Below are positions 29,507-38,905 of a stretch of DNA of 64,000 bases, piece after piece. Position 1 is the stretch's first letter, and each line of letters begins with the position of its first letter. Source of the stretch: Candidatus Hydrogenedentota bacterium (GTDB lineage Bacteria; Hydrogenedentota; Hydrogenedentia; Hydrogenedentales; SLHB01); NCBI GenBank assembly GCA_013359265.1, contig JABWCD010000007.1:1-64000 (forward strand), read 5' to 3'. The notes under the pieces are model-generated. The model worked only from the letters and a program-made list of their open reading frames with translations. It had not been told where the DNA came from and ran no database searches. The translations under genes and the position numbers were made by a program.

Positions 29507-31039
29507 TCATTCGCCGATCGCGTCGTCCGCGGTGGCGGCGTCTTTCTTCCAGATTTCGAGGCCCTCGTACAAATTGGCCATGCCAATGTAGAAATTGCCA
29601 TCGTGCGCGAGCATGATGCGGGCGCCGTAATTGTACGGATTGCCGAGTCCGTCGGTAAACACGGCGTCCCACGCGACGCCGTCGCGCGTCCGATACACGT
29701 CGCCGCCCATATCGAGTTGTTCGCTCAGATAGGTCGGTTCGCGCTTGGGTCCGGTCACGCCCGCCGCGAAGTTCCCGATCGCGCGCTTCTGCCCATCGAA
29801 GCCCGGAATTCCGAAGTCGGTCGAAAGAAACGCGAGCAGTTGTTCAATCGATTGCGGGAACTCGTCAACGGCGTATTGGATAATCGACGTCTGGTCCCAT
29901 GTCCCGACGTACAACTGGTTCTTGTACACCCCCATTGACCACACGTACGCGTTTTGTGGTTTACCGAAGCCCGAGGGAATGCCAGAGATCGAATCGGGGC
30001 CAATCACAATCTCCATGTTGTCGTCCTTGTCCAGCCGCACGAGATCGCAGCCGCGCAGCACCGGCCCCTCACCCGACGTGTTGACCCCTCCGAGGATTTG
30101 TGTGCCGAAATAGATGTGATCCTGGAACACGCACGTTGTCGCAGCGGCGTAATTGCCGCGCCACGAACCGCCGTGGTTGAGTACGCGCACCGGCGGCCCG
30201 GCCTTGTCGCCCTTGCCCTCCATTTTCCAGACCTCGAATCCCTTCACGATGTTCGCCAGGGAAACGTAGAGGTAGCCGTTGAAAGGGGCCATGGTCCACA
30301 CGCCGCCATTCGTTGGATCGCCAAACCCGTCCTCGACAATCGGCCATGTGTCCACGCCGTCGTGTGCCCAGACCTGTCCCGGCGCCCCGTTGCCGATCTC
30401 GCCGCCCGGCAGCACGGCGAAGTAGAGGAGACCGTTGTGGACCGCGACGGCGCGAATCGATCCGCGATCGCCATAGGACCAGACCTTCTCCCAATCGCCC
30501 GGTTCGCCCGTTGCGCTGCGCCACAACGCCGTGTCGGCGGACAGGCTACCGGCGTACAAATAGGTCGGCATGCCGTCCGGTTTGTACACTTTCAGCGAGC
30601 GAAAGCCCGTTGTCTCGAACGCCGGGCCCTTCTCGAAGTCGCGGATATCGAGCGAACTCTCCCATGCCCGGTCCCCGATGTCCGGCCGGTATCGCCGTAC
30701 CTCGCCGGGCCGCAGCGGCGGTATCGGCAGCCGGAGTTGGCCGATTTGATACAGCACCTGATCGTCGATGCCGTTGCCGGTCGAGCAGTAGATGTGTCCC
30801 GTATCGCTACCGTCGGGCTGGAAGTATTGAAGCCCCCACGGGTAGTCGTTCATATCCACGAGGTTCTCGATATACCCAAAGCCGTTGCGGTTGATCTGCG
30901 TATAGCCGTGCGCCTGCTTCGGTTCGTTAAAAGGGCATTGGAATCCATTCACGGATAGCATGAGCGGGACCGTGAAATACAGGATCGCACGAAAACGGAT
31001 ATTGGGCCCGGTCGTCGCGGACGCGAATTGAAGACGCAT
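29507..31039 (-). CDS. secreted beta-propeller-like protein
   Basis: A 510-residue exported protein of unknown function. A signal peptide (RAILYFTVPLMLSVNGFQC) precedes repeated blades, each with a small beta unit of the type LYAGSLS, LYFAVLPGG, LYVSLAN, IYFGTQI, LYVGTWD, FYIGMANLYEGLEIWK, consistent with a seven-bladed or similar propeller. The final blade closes at GLEIWKKD. ATG 31039 is preferred over an upstream start because the signal follows it and AAGG is eight bases upstream. It pairs in an operon with the NagB-like gene. Confidence 0.72.
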   Translation of the reverse strand: MRLQFASATTGPNIRFRAILYFTVPLMLSVNGFQCPFNEPKQAHGYTQINRNGFGYIENLVDMNDYPWGLQYFQPDGSDTGHIYCSTGNGIDDQVLYQIGQLRLPIPPLRPGEVRRYRPDIGDRAWESSLDIRDFEKGPAFETTGFRSLKVYKPDGMPTYLYAGSLSADTALWRSATGEPGDWEKVWSYGDRGSIRAVAVHNGLLYFAVLPGGEIGNGAPGQVWAHDGVDTWPIVEDGFGDPTNGGVWTMAPFNGYLYVSLANIVKGFEVWKMEGKGDKAGPPVRVLNHGGSWRGNYAAATTCVFQDHIYFGTQILGGVNTSGEGPVLRGCDLVRLDKDDNMEIVIGPDSISGIPSGFGKPQNAYVWSMGVYKNQLYVGTWDQTSIIQYAVDEFPQSIEQLLAFLSTDFGIPGFDGQKRAIGNFAAGVTGPKREPTYLSEQLDMGGDVYRTRDGVAWDAVFTDGLGNPYNYGARIMLAHDGNFYIGMANLYEGLEIWKKDAATADDAIGE

Positions 31040-31204
31040 AAAACTACCTTTGATATGTAGGGGTCGCACCAAACAGGCCCGCGAGAGCGTAGCAATCGAA
31101 CCGGGGACGGCTCAACTTGCCGGTGGCCGCCTTCACGGCCATGCGAATATGACCACGCAGATCAGGGCGTCGTTTCGGACGAAAGGGGGAACGAAGGCAA
31201 CGCC

Positions 31205-32473
31205 CTAGCCTGCATGGTACGGCATGCGCTCGGCGTTCGGCACAAGGGGTGTCCACTCGGTCGGCGGCACAACGACGATCCCTCCGGGAGAGATAACATA
31301 GCGCTTCGCGTCCTCGTGCGCGTCGTACCCGATGACCGTGTTCTCCGGGATTTGCACGTTGCGCTCGACGATTGCGCGGCGGATGCGGCAGTTGCGCCCA
31401 ACGTTGCACCCGGGCAGCAGGATGCTTTCCTCGACGTGGCTGTAGCTGTTCACGCGGACATTGGGCGACAACACGCTGCGCTTCACCAAGCCGCCGCTGA
31501 CGATGCACCCCGCGCTGACGATCGAGTCCACCGCGGCGCCGAAGCGCACGCCTTCCGCGCCGAACACGAACTTCGCGGGCGGCAGGTTGGGCAGGTGCGT
31601 GCGGATGGGCCATTCTTGGTCGTATAGATTGAAAATCGGATCGATACTGACCAGGTCCATGTTCGCTTCCCAGTACGAATCGATCGTTCCGACGTCGCGC
31701 CAGTACGGAGTGTCCTTTTTGTTCTCGTCGCGAAACATGTATGCGAAGACCTTGTGCGACTTGATCAACTCCGGGATGATGTCCTTGCCGAAATCGTGCG
31801 ACGTTTGTTTCTTCGCGTCCGCGTAAACGGCGTCGCGCAAGACGTCGAGGTTGAACACGTATACGCCCATCGAAGCCAGCGCGGTATCCGGACGGTCCGG
31901 AAACGGAGTCGGGTTGGCCGGCTTCTCCTGGAACCCAACGACCTGCGCGGTGTAATCGACCTCGAGCACCCCGAAACGATTTGCCTGCGCCAGCGGCATC
32001 TCCAGCGTCGCAATAGTCATGTCCGCCTTGTTGCGCCGGTGAAACGCGACCATCTCGCCGTAATTCATCTTGTAAATGTGATCGCCCGACAGAATCAGCA
32101 CTTCGGACGGCTCCGCCGGTTCGATCGAGTACATGTTCTGATAGATGGCGTCGGCGGTGCCAAGGTACCAATCTTCGCCGACGCGCTTTTGCGCTGGGAG
32201 CGGTTCGACGTATTCGTCAAGATCGCGGCTCAACATACCCCAACCTTCGCGGATGTGGCGCACCAGCGACAATGACTTGTACTGCACCAGCACGAGCACG
32301 CGGCGGCACTGCGAGTTGAGGCAGTTCGACAGGGTAAAATCGACGAGGCGGTATTGGCCGCCGAATTGCACCGCGGGTTTCGCGCGGTCTTTTGTGAGCG
32401 GGTGCAGCCGCTCGCCCTGCCCTCCCGCGAGGACAATGGCGAGCACATCGCGCATGTCGTGAAAATCAGGCAC
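31205..32473 (-). CDS. glgC: glucose-1-phosphate adenylyltransferase
   Basis: A 422-residue ADP-glucose pyrophosphorylase, making ADP-glucose from glucose-1-phosphate and ATP as the committed step of glycogen synthesis. GGQGERLHPLTKDRAKPA is the nucleotide site, followed by RLVDFTLSNCLNS, WYLGTADAIYQN, LILSGDHIYKM, FQEKP and WRDVGTIDSYWEANM, then a left-handed beta-helix C-terminal domain (NVRVNSYSHVEESILLPG). GTG 32473 overlaps the stop of the cyclase gene and has GAGGAA upstream; ATG 32455 lacks a site. No glycogen synthase is adjacent. Confidence 0.92.
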   Translation of the reverse strand: MPDFHDMRDVLAIVLAGGQGERLHPLTKDRAKPAVQFGGQYRLVDFTLSNCLNSQCRRVLVLVQYKSLSLVRHIREGWGMLSRDLDEYVEPLPAQKRVGEDWYLGTADAIYQNMYSIEPAEPSEVLILSGDHIYKMNYGEMVAFHRRNKADMTIATLEMPLAQANRFGVLEVDYTAQVVGFQEKPANPTPFPDRPDTALASMGVYVFNLDVLRDAVYADAKKQTSHDFGKDIIPELIKSHKVFAYMFRDENKKDTPYWRDVGTIDSYWEANMDLVSIDPIFNLYDQEWPIRTHLPNLPPAKFVFGAEGVRFGAAVDSIVSAGCIVSGGLVKRSVLSPNVRVNSYSHVEESILLPGCNVGRNCRIRRAIVERNVQIPENTVIGYDAHEDAKRYVISPGGIVVVPPTEWTPLVPNAERMPYHAG

Positions 32474-33098
32474 GGTGTTCCTCGATTCCAATAAATGCGC
32501 GGCAGGGCGCGCCGTCCGCGCCGGCGACGTGCATCGGCAACACAACGAACGGGTACGTGCCCGCCGCGATTTGGTTCAGCGAGAGTCCCTCGACAACGAA
32601 TACGTTCGCTTGCAGGAGAATATGGTGCGTAGGCTGCTGGGGCTGCTTGTACGGCGCGACGGACAGATAGTCCACGCCGACCAACCGGACACCGTCGTCC
32701 ACGCACCGTTGCGCCGCGCATCGGTCCAGCGCAACGTAATCCTTATTGAATGGTGCGTTGATGGGATACCCGGAGTTGCGCGTTTTGAACAGCACGCGCG
32801 GCGGCAGCGTTTCCGGACGAAGGTCGTCCGCGCGAATCATGTCCACGTTCGGGAGATCGATCACGAGCGCGTCGCCAAAGAAAACGCTCGTGTCGATTTC
32901 GTCGAGTTTCTTGCCGCTGTCCTCGAAATGCCACGGCGCGTCGCAATGCGTGCCGGTGTGGGTGCTGAGAGTAAGCGTGGAAACGTTGCAGTTGGCGCCA
33001 TCGGCGATTCGGGCGGCGGGCGCAAGCGTGAACGCAGGGTCCCCGGGCCACACGGTCATGCCCGGCATCATTGGAATCGTTACGTCAATCCACCGCAT
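32466..33098 (-). CDS. cyclase-family metal hydrolase (kynurenine formamidase-like)
   Basis: A 210-residue protein with the cyclase/KynB metal motif HTGTHCDAPWHF (H-x3-H-x3-D type) and DVTIPMMPGMTVWPGDP at the N-terminus. Family members hydrolyse N-formylkynurenine or related amides, or cyclic substrates, with Zn or Mn. ATG 33098 is chosen; the TTG at 33134 adds 12 residues without a better site. Its stop overlaps the glgC GTG by eight bases, so the two are coupled. No tryptophan-catabolic gene is nearby, so the true substrate is uncertain. Confidence 0.8.
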   Translation of the reverse strand: MRWIDVTIPMMPGMTVWPGDPAFTLAPAARIADGANCNVSTLTLSTHTGTHCDAPWHFEDSGKKLDEIDTSVFFGDALVIDLPNVDMIRADDLRPETLPPRVLFKTRNSGYPINAPFNKDYVALDRCAAQRCVDDGVRLVGVDYLSVAPYKQPQQPTHHILLQANVFVVEGLSLNQIAAGTYPFVVLPMHVAGADGAPCRAFIGIEEHRA

Positions 33099-33178
33099 GG
33101 GTCCGCAAACTCCCCCGAAAGCTGCGTTACTCAAACAGTATGTGAAAAGAAAGAGTGCCGGTCAATAGCGAGATTGAC

Positions 33179-33604
33179 CTACGCGGGCTGCGGCAAGATA
33201 TACAGCATGAGATAGATAATGACGCCGGTGACGGAAACGTACATCCATACGGGCCAAAGCCAGCGGGTTATCTTCGTGTGGACGTCGAAGCGCCGTTTGA
33301 ATGCGAACCAGACCGCCGCGAGAATGAACGGCGTCATGATCCCGGCAAGCGGCGTGTGGGTGATAAGGATGGCGAAATACAGGTAACGCATAACGCCCTG
33401 TCCCTGATACCGCACCGAGCCGACCTGGTAGTGGTAGTAGAGATAGCACGCGAGGAAGAGCGCGGACGCGGCGAGCGCGGCGATCATAAAGTTGCGGTGC
33501 GTGTCGCGTTTGCCCGATTTGATGGCGCGCCAACCGAGGAACAGCAGCACGGCGGCGCAACCGTTCAGCGTGGCATTGACGGTCGGAAGGAGCGGCAGGT
33601 CCAC
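33179..33604 (-). CDS. DUF420 membrane protein
   Basis: A 141-residue protein with four membrane helices, matching the DUF420 family often found beside cytochrome oxidase genes (CtaM in Bacillus). The helix 2-3 segment holds HRNFMIAALAASALFLACYLYYHY and ITHTPLAGIMTPFIL, with His residues placed as in the family. GTG 33604 overlaps the SCO1 stop by one base (TAGTG). Probable role: assembly of a haem-copper oxidase, inferred from context. Confidence 0.82.
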   Translation of the reverse strand: MDLPLLPTVNATLNGCAAVLLFLGWRAIKSGKRDTHRNFMIAALAASALFLACYLYYHYQVGSVRYQGQGVMRYLYFAILITHTPLAGIMTPFILAAVWFAFKRRFDVHTKITRWLWPVWMYVSVTGVIIYLMLYILPQPA

Positions 33605-34230
33605 TACGCCTGTTCTTCCAACAAGCGCTCGATGTCCGCGATGCACTCCCGCACGGACATCTCGTCCATCCCTTCGTAGTACCCGCGGATACGCCCGCGC
33701 GCATCGACGAGGATAAAGCGGCGGCTGTGCTGCATCGGGGTTTCGGGGACGCCGACCTTGAAGCCTTCTTCGCTCGCCATGCGATGCACTTCCTCGATGG
33801 GCCCGGTCAGGAATTTCCAGCGCGCGGTGTCGGCCTTGTACTCCTTCGCGTAATTCGCGATGACCTCCGGTTTGTCCGTGTCGGGGTCGACCGAAATTGA
33901 CACGAATTGCACGCAGTCGTTCGTCTTGAAGTATTCGTGGACACCCCACATGTGCCGCATCATCACCGGGCAGGCGCCCTGACATGACGTAAGGAAAAAG
34001 TCCGCGACCCAGACTTTCCCTTCAAGCGACGTGCTCGACCACTTTTCGCCGTTCTCGGCGACGAGTTCGAAGTTCGGCACGGGGCCCAGGTCGGGGAGCG
34101 GTTCCAACGCCGCTGCGGCGACGGGAATTACAGGCTGTGGCGCTGGGAAGCGGAACACCCACGGCGCAACGCTCAACGCGATCAGGATTGCACTGAGAAC
34201 GACGACAAGCCCAATACGACGGGACTTCAC
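33604..34230 (-). CDS. SCO1/SenC family copper chaperone
   Basis: A 208-residue thioredoxin-fold protein with a single N-terminal membrane anchor (about 7-25). The CuA-site motif is CQGACP (Cys83, Cys87) and the third ligand is His168 (MQHSRRFILVD). It would deliver copper to, or reduce, the CuA centre of cytochrome oxidase in the periplasm. GTG start behind AGGAGC. It lies 36 bases after the haem O synthase gene and one base overlaps DUF420. Confidence 0.88.
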   Translation of the reverse strand: MKSRRIGLVVVLSAILIALSVAPWVFRFPAPQPVIPVAAAALEPLPDLGPVPNFELVAENGEKWSSTSLEGKVWVADFFLTSCQGACPVMMRHMWGVHEYFKTNDCVQFVSISVDPDTDKPEVIANYAKEYKADTARWKFLTGPIEEVHRMASEEGFKVGVPETPMQHSRRFILVDARGRIRGYYEGMDEMSVRECIADIERLLEEQA

Positions 34231-34266
34231 GGAACTGCTCCTATGTACTCAGACCTCACCGCTCAG

Positions 34267-35166
34267 TTACAGGCTGATGTCGAACGCGATGAGCGCCAGC
34301 AGCAGCGGCAGGTACAGAATCGACATGCGCAACACGCGCCGCGCGTCGGTCGTTGATCCCGTTCGCACCAGGGGTATACACGACGCAAACATCAGCGCGC
34401 CCAAAATACTTGCACCAACAAAATATACCACGCCGAGTTCATGGGGACCCGACCATGCGGGCAGCAGTGACACCGGGATCAACAGCGCCGAAAACCCGAG
34501 CATCTGGCGGAACGTGCGGCGGCCATCCGGGTCCTCCGTCGGCAACATCTTGAACCCGCCGCGCGCGTAGTCATCGCGGAAAATCCAGGCAATCGAGTAG
34601 AAGTGCGGTTGCTGCCAGAAAAACAAGATTGCAAATAACACCCATGCGCCTGCTTCCAGTTCGCCGGTGGCCGCTGTCCAGCCGCCCATCGGCGGCAGCG
34701 CGCCGGGGACGGCGCCTATCAGTGTGTTGAGCCACGTCCACTTCTTCATGGGTGTGTACACGAGTACGTACAGAAACGCGGTCAAGAGGGCGAGAAAAGC
34801 CGTGAGTAGATTCACGCGCCACAGCAATAACATGACTCCACCGAGGATTAGGTACTCACCCAGGAGCAGTGCGTGCATCGGGTGCACCTGTCCCGCGGGC
34901 AATGGCCGATTGCGCGTGCGCTCCATGCGCGCGTCCGATTCGCGTTCAAGGTAGTGGTTCAGCGCGCCGGACCCCGCGGAAGTCATCGCGACGCCGATGA
35001 GCAAGGTGAGCAGTCCGTCCCACGCCGCGAACCCATGGAACCCGGCGCCGCCCATGAAAAAGCCCAAGGCCGCCGTCACCAGCACCATCGTGAGGATGCG
35101 GGGCTTCGTCAACTCCACATAGGCGGAGAAGGTGGAACGCTTGCGGGCAGACTGATCCAGACGCAT
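34267..35166 (-). CDS. ctaB: protoheme IX farnesyltransferase (haem O synthase)
   Basis: A 299-residue UbiA-type prenyltransferase with about nine helices. NHYLERESDARMERTRNRPLP is the first Asp-rich region with the family-specific MxRTxxRP, and YTPMKKWTWLNTLIGAVPGALPPMGGW the second. FFWQQPHFYSIAW is the haem-O-synthase signature, which distinguishes it from quinone or archaeal-lipid UbiA enzymes. It makes haem O from protohaem and farnesyl diphosphate. ATG 35166 is chosen over TTG 35178. It is the first gene of the three-gene oxidase-assembly unit; the oxidase subunits are not in the window. Confidence 0.92.
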   Translation of the reverse strand: MRLDQSARKRSTFSAYVELTKPRILTMVLVTAALGFFMGGAGFHGFAAWDGLLTLLIGVAMTSAGSGALNHYLERESDARMERTRNRPLPAGQVHPMHALLLGEYLILGGVMLLLWRVNLLTAFLALLTAFLYVLVYTPMKKWTWLNTLIGAVPGALPPMGGWTAATGELEAGAWVLFAILFFWQQPHFYSIAWIFRDDYARGGFKMLPTEDPDGRRTFRQMLGFSALLIPVSLLPAWSGPHELGVVYFVGASILGALMFASCIPLVRTGSTTDARRVLRMSILYLPLLLALIAFDISL

Positions 35167-35220
35167 GGAAGTCACCAATACCGAAAAACAAGGGTAGCCT
35201 TGCTAGAGGCACACGACGAA

Positions 35221-35226
35221 AGTATA
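35221..35226 (-). promoter_or_regulatory. -10 box for haem O synthase operon
   Basis: TATACT on the minus strand, about 55 bases before the start codon. No -35 box matches well. Confidence 0.35.
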
Positions 35227-35357
35227 CCGTGAAAGTTTTCTCGATTTCCAGAGCGAGTTGCCGGTATCGAAATGGCGCCTGCCTTCTTTATACAATCGTG
35301 AACGCCATATGAAGCTGTTCCCACTATTGAACCCGCGACACGGTGTTTCCCTGGGCC

Positions 35358-36299
35358 ATGCCGCGTATTGAGGCCATTCGCCGGCCGCCGGTGAATTTCG
35401 ACGCGTTTGTCGACGAGGTGTCGGCGGGGCTGGTCACGCTGTACGGGCCTGCCGCGGCGGAGGACTATCGAAAGAAGGCCCCCTCGGCGATTTCCACGTC
35501 GTTGGCACATCCTGCGGTTCGGGCCTGGGCGGCCTTTGACGACGCGCCGGGCGACGAGTTGTCGGCGCGCGCGCTGGTCGTTTCCGCGCAACGGGATGGC
35601 GTGGGCCATATTACCTTCGTGCACGTGCTCAAGCCGTACGTTGGCCGGGGAATCGAAGGCGAGTTGGCGCGCGCCGCCGTGGCGGAACTGCGCGCCTGCG
35701 GGGTGCTGGGCATATCCGCCGAGCCCGTCGCGTTATGTCCCTTGGAGTTGGACGGCGCTTTTGGACCGCTCGGTTTCCAGCGAATCGAGCGGCAGCTTAT
35801 GGACGCGCCGCTGAACGCCAAGCCGCTGTCGGGGCCGCTATTGTCGCAGAGTGTGCCGGCGGACTCCGGTGACTACGTGCGCGTTGCCGATATCATTGTC
35901 GACGCCTATAGCGATCATCCCGGGCGCGACCTGCATGCCGAAGTGCGCACACCCGCGGGCGCGGAGAGTTTCGTGCGGACGGCCGCCGAGGGGGCGTACG
36001 GTATGACGCGGCCCGGATTTATCCGGCTGCTGCGCCGATCGGGTACGCCGGTGGCGGCAGTTGTCGGGTGCGAGGCGGCGCCCGGGATCGGTTTCGTACT
36101 TCAGGTCGTGGTCCGGCCAGAGGCACAAGGGCAAGGAATTGGAACGCAACTCATGCGGGAGATTGCGCAGTGCTTCCGCGACGCGGGACTCTCCCGCGTT
36201 GCTCTCGGTGTTACGAACGACAATCCGGCGCGGCGCTTGTATGAGCGGCTTGGATTCAGGAAGATAATGCCGGTGAACGCATATGTCTGGTGGCGATAG
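35358..36299 (+). CDS. tandem GNAT acetyltransferase
   Basis: A 313-residue protein with two GNAT folds. The first (about 1-160) is degenerate; the second has the acetyl-CoA loop VVRPEAQGQGIGTQLM and NDNPARRLYERLGFR, which are complete. The layout recalls mycothiol synthase-type double GNAT proteins. The acceptor is unknown. The start is uncertain: ATG 35358 or GTG 35343, both without a clear ribosome binding site. It is divergent from the haem O synthase operon. Confidence 0.75.
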   Translation: MPRIEAIRRPPVNFDAFVDEVSAGLVTLYGPAAAEDYRKKAPSAISTSLAHPAVRAWAAFDDAPGDELSARALVVSAQRDGVGHITFVHVLKPYVGRGIEGELARAAVAELRACGVLGISAEPVALCPLELDGAFGPLGFQRIERQLMDAPLNAKPLSGPLLSQSVPADSGDYVRVADIIVDAYSDHPGRDLHAEVRTPAGAESFVRTAAEGAYGMTRPGFIRLLRRSGTPVAAVVGCEAAPGIGFVLQVVVRPEAQGQGIGTQLMREIAQCFRDAGLSRVALGVTNDNPARRLYERLGFRKIMPVNAYVWWR

Positions 36300-36339
36300 C
36301 GGTGTGACGCCGTAACAACTCGATGAAGCGAGGTGAGCG

Positions 36340-37293
36340 ATGAGAACTGCGCTGGCCCTGATGGTGACGATCGCGCCGTGCCTGGCGGCAACGCTGCCTT
36401 CGTTTCCGGCGGAAACCGATTTTCTGAACCAGGTCCCCGCGGACGATTCCGAGAAGGTGGTCGACGCGGTGCGGCAATATGCGCTGCTGCAATTCGCGCT
36501 CGCGGAATGGGACCGCGACATCGCGGTGCAGTTTTCCGAAGACCCCGCGAGCGCCGACGAAGTACAGGCGCGGCTGAAGTCGTCCGCAGACCGATTGGAT
36601 CGCGTTGAGCAGGCATACAAGGTATTGCTCGCGCGTTATCCCAAGAACGCACGATCGCTCAATTACTACGGCGAATTTCTTTACGACTATCGCGGCGAAC
36701 AGATGAACGCGGTGCGATATTGGAAGGAGGCGATCGCGGCCGATCCCCGGTTGGCGCTGGCGTACAACAACCTGGGTATTCACTATTCGCACGTCGGCCA
36801 GTTGGCTTTTGGTTTGGAAAACTACAACAAGGCGATTGAACTCGAGCCGGACAATCCGGACTTCAAATTTAATCTCGCGCAAACGTACCTCGCGTACTCG
36901 CCGTCCGTCGCCGAGGAACTCAAATGGGATGAGAAGAAGGTTTACCGGAAGGGCATGGAGTTGAGCAAGGCCGCGGCGGAACTCAAGCCAAGCGATTACA
37001 AGTTACAGGAAGACTACGCGACGAATTTCTACGCGGCGCAGCGATTTGACATCCAGCCGGACTGGGCGGACGCCGCGGCGGCATGGCGGCGCGCGCGCGG
37101 ATCGGCGCGTTCGAATACGCAGCTCTTTTTCACGTGGCTCAACGAAGCACGCGCATGGATCAATAAACCGGACCTTAAAAAAGCCGAAGCGTGCCTGCTC
37201 GAAGCGCAACGACTGAACCCGTCCAGCGAAGTGGTGCCGCGCCTGCTCGAAAAGGTGCGCTCCGGCAACGTCGGCGAAGCGAGCGCGGAATAA
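36340..37293 (+). CDS. secreted TPR-repeat protein
   Basis: A 317-residue protein with a signal peptide (MRTALALMVTIAPCLAA). A helical region is followed by TPR repeats at about 90-200, including SLNYYGEFLYDYRGEQMNAVRYWKEAIAADP and ALAYNNLGIHYSHVGQLAFGLENYNKAIELEPD. These repeats mediate protein contacts. GAGGTGA lies before the ATG. It is nine bases ahead of the signal peptidase gene, so it may be part of the same envelope unit. Function unknown. Confidence 0.78.
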   Translation: MRTALALMVTIAPCLAATLPSFPAETDFLNQVPADDSEKVVDAVRQYALLQFALAEWDRDIAVQFSEDPASADEVQARLKSSADRLDRVEQAYKVLLARYPKNARSLNYYGEFLYDYRGEQMNAVRYWKEAIAADPRLALAYNNLGIHYSHVGQLAFGLENYNKAIELEPDNPDFKFNLAQTYLAYSPSVAEELKWDEKKVYRKGMELSKAAAELKPSDYKLQEDYATNFYAAQRFDIQPDWADAAAAWRRARGSARSNTQLFFTWLNEARAWINKPDLKKAEACLLEAQRLNPSSEVVPRLLEKVRSGNVGEASAE

Positions 37294-37302
37294 CGCGCAA
37301 GC

Positions 37303-37947
37303 ATGCTACGTCCCGCGGTCCCGGCCCCTCCAAAGCACAGACTGTCGCGCGTGCGCACGGCGTTTTACGTCGCGTTCCTCGCGTTCGCGGCGTTATTCCT
37401 TTTCGGATACGTCGCGCTCGGCATGCGCTTTTTCCGCGTGCCGAGCGAATCGATGGAACCGATTCTCAAACCCGGGGATTTCCTCGTCGCGCTCCCGCAA
37501 TCGGCCTATCGCCGCGGCGACATCGTCGTGCTTGCGGACCCACTCTTGAAAGGCGGGTTCCTCGTGAAGCGCATCGTGGCGGTGGCGGGCGACCACGCGG
37601 ACATCAATCTGGGTTACCTGAGCCTGAACGAAAAGTATGCGTCCGAGCCGTACATCGTGGAACCGATGGAGTACATCGTCGAGCCCATCGTGGTGCCGGA
37701 CGGCGAGGTCCTTGTGTTGGGCGACAACCGAAACCAAAGCGATGATGCCAGCCGCTGGCTCATCGATCCCGACACGGGCGAAGCCATCGACGCGAGCAAC
37801 GCGGACACCGACATGGTGGAAGGCAAACGGTGGAAGCGCACGGTGCCCGTGGATTCGATTGTCGGCAAGGTTGTGTATCGGTATCTGCCGTTCGGACGCA
37901 CCGGGCCGGTTCCATCGTTTCCGCTCACCAACTCCGATGGCGAGTAA
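37303..37947 (+). CDS. lepB: signal peptidase I
   Basis: A 214-residue type I leader peptidase. One membrane anchor (about 20-40) is followed by the catalytic Ser in VPSESMEP (Ser50), the general-base Lys in GGFLVKRIVAVAGD (Lys89), and VLGDNRNQSDDASR, the third family box. It cleaves Sec and Tat signal peptides on the outer face of the membrane. Spacing and the short N-terminus fit a single-anchor form. Whether it is the main or an additional leader peptidase cannot be known from this window. Confidence 0.9.
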   Translation: MLRPAVPAPPKHRLSRVRTAFYVAFLAFAALFLFGYVALGMRFFRVPSESMEPILKPGDFLVALPQSAYRRGDIVVLADPLLKGGFLVKRIVAVAGDHADINLGYLSLNEKYASEPYIVEPMEYIVEPIVVPDGEVLVLGDNRNQSDDASRWLIDPDTGEAIDASNADTDMVEGKRWKRTVPVDSIVGKVVYRYLPFGRTGPVPSFPLTNSDGE

Positions 37948-38068
37948 AGCCCACGCCAACGCCGCCAGGTTGCCCTCGCGCGGCGAATCTGACACGCTAT
38001 TTGCCATGCGAATGGATTCGATCGCGAAAGCCGCGCGCCGCGCCCGCGCGCACACGGCGCCCCGATGA
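37937..38068 (+). CDS. possible 43-residue basic peptide linking lepB and rhomboid genes
   Basis: An open frame begins inside the end of lepB and its TGA overlaps the rhomboid ATG. It encodes a basic, Ala/Arg-rich peptide (MASKAHANAARLPSRG at the start) with no known family and no ribosome binding site. It might simply couple translation of the flanking genes, or be noise. Confidence 0.2.
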   Translation: MASKAHANAARLPSRGESDTLFAMRMDSIAKAARRARAHTAPR

Positions 38069-38838
38069 GCAACGTGTACTACGAGCGGCGGTATTCGTAT
38101 TCCGCCGCGGGCGGGCGGCCGATTACGTTCGCCGTGCAGCGGTTAATCGTCGCGACTACAATCGCATTCGCGATTCAACTCATTGTCTTCATCCCCGCGG
38201 CCGCGTTTGGCGCTCTGCCGCTGACGGTCGAATATTGGCTGGGGTTGAATCCAGCTCTCTTGCGGTTCGGCGCCGTGTGGCAGTTGGCAACGTACATATT
38301 CCTGCACGGCAGCTTGATGCATCTGTTTTTCAACATGCTCACTTTGTACTTTTTCGGACCGGACGTCGAGCGCATTCTCAGCACGCGCCAATTCTTCCGG
38401 TTCTATTTTCTATGCGGAATCGTCGGTGGGATCTGTCAGTTTGGACTGTCGATCGCGCAGGGAAGTAATGCACCGACGATCGGCGCGAGCGGCGCGACGC
38501 TGGGCGTATTGGCCGCGTGTGCTGTCGCGTACCCGAAGCGCGAGGTGTATCTGTTTCCGCTTCCGTTTCCGCTCTACATGTGGGCGCTCGCCGTCCTGTT
38601 TTTCGTCTTGAGTCTAACGTCCGACCGGTCGGCCGGCGGCACCGCGTGGGCCGCGCACGCCGGTGGAATGGCGTTTGGGTTTGCGTACATGAAACTCGTG
38701 CCGGTACTTCGCGAGTGGTTCGAACGTTTCGCAAGCCGGGCGAGAAAGGTCGATGCATCGAAGGAACCGCTGGACGCGGTCGGCGAAGCGGTGGACAACA
38801 TCTTTAAGTTTGACGAAGAGAAGAAGAAACGAAAGTAG
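38065..38838 (+). CDS. rhomboid family intramembrane serine protease
   Basis: A 257-residue membrane protein with six or seven helices. HLFFNM (86-91) and the catalytic dyad Ser142 in GASGATLG and His198 in AAHAGGMAFG are present. It cleaves helices inside the membrane; the substrate is unknown. A Lys-rich cytoplasmic tail (FKFDEEKKKRK) ends it. It sits in a group with signal peptidase I and a membrane J-protein, which suggests membrane-protein processing. Confidence 0.88.
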   Translation: MSNVYYERRYSYSAAGGRPITFAVQRLIVATTIAFAIQLIVFIPAAAFGALPLTVEYWLGLNPALLRFGAVWQLATYIFLHGSLMHLFFNMLTLYFFGPDVERILSTRQFFRFYFLCGIVGGICQFGLSIAQGSNAPTIGASGATLGVLAACAVAYPKREVYLFPLPFPLYMWALAVLFFVLSLTSDRSAGGTAWAAHAGGMAFGFAYMKLVPVLREWFERFASRARKVDASKEPLDAVGEAVDNIFKFDEEKKKRK

Positions 38839-38905
38839 AGCGAGGAAGTTGGGATGTGACGCCGCGGCAGGCGGCGTATCCTCGCAGGTACCTGGAAATT
38901 GGGCC

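Noticed and set aside
34267-35166. UbiA enzyme as an archaeal-lipid DGGGP synthase partner for the G1P dehydrogenase
   Set aside because: It carries the MxRTxxRP and WQQPHF signatures of haem O synthase and sits with SCO1 and DUF420.
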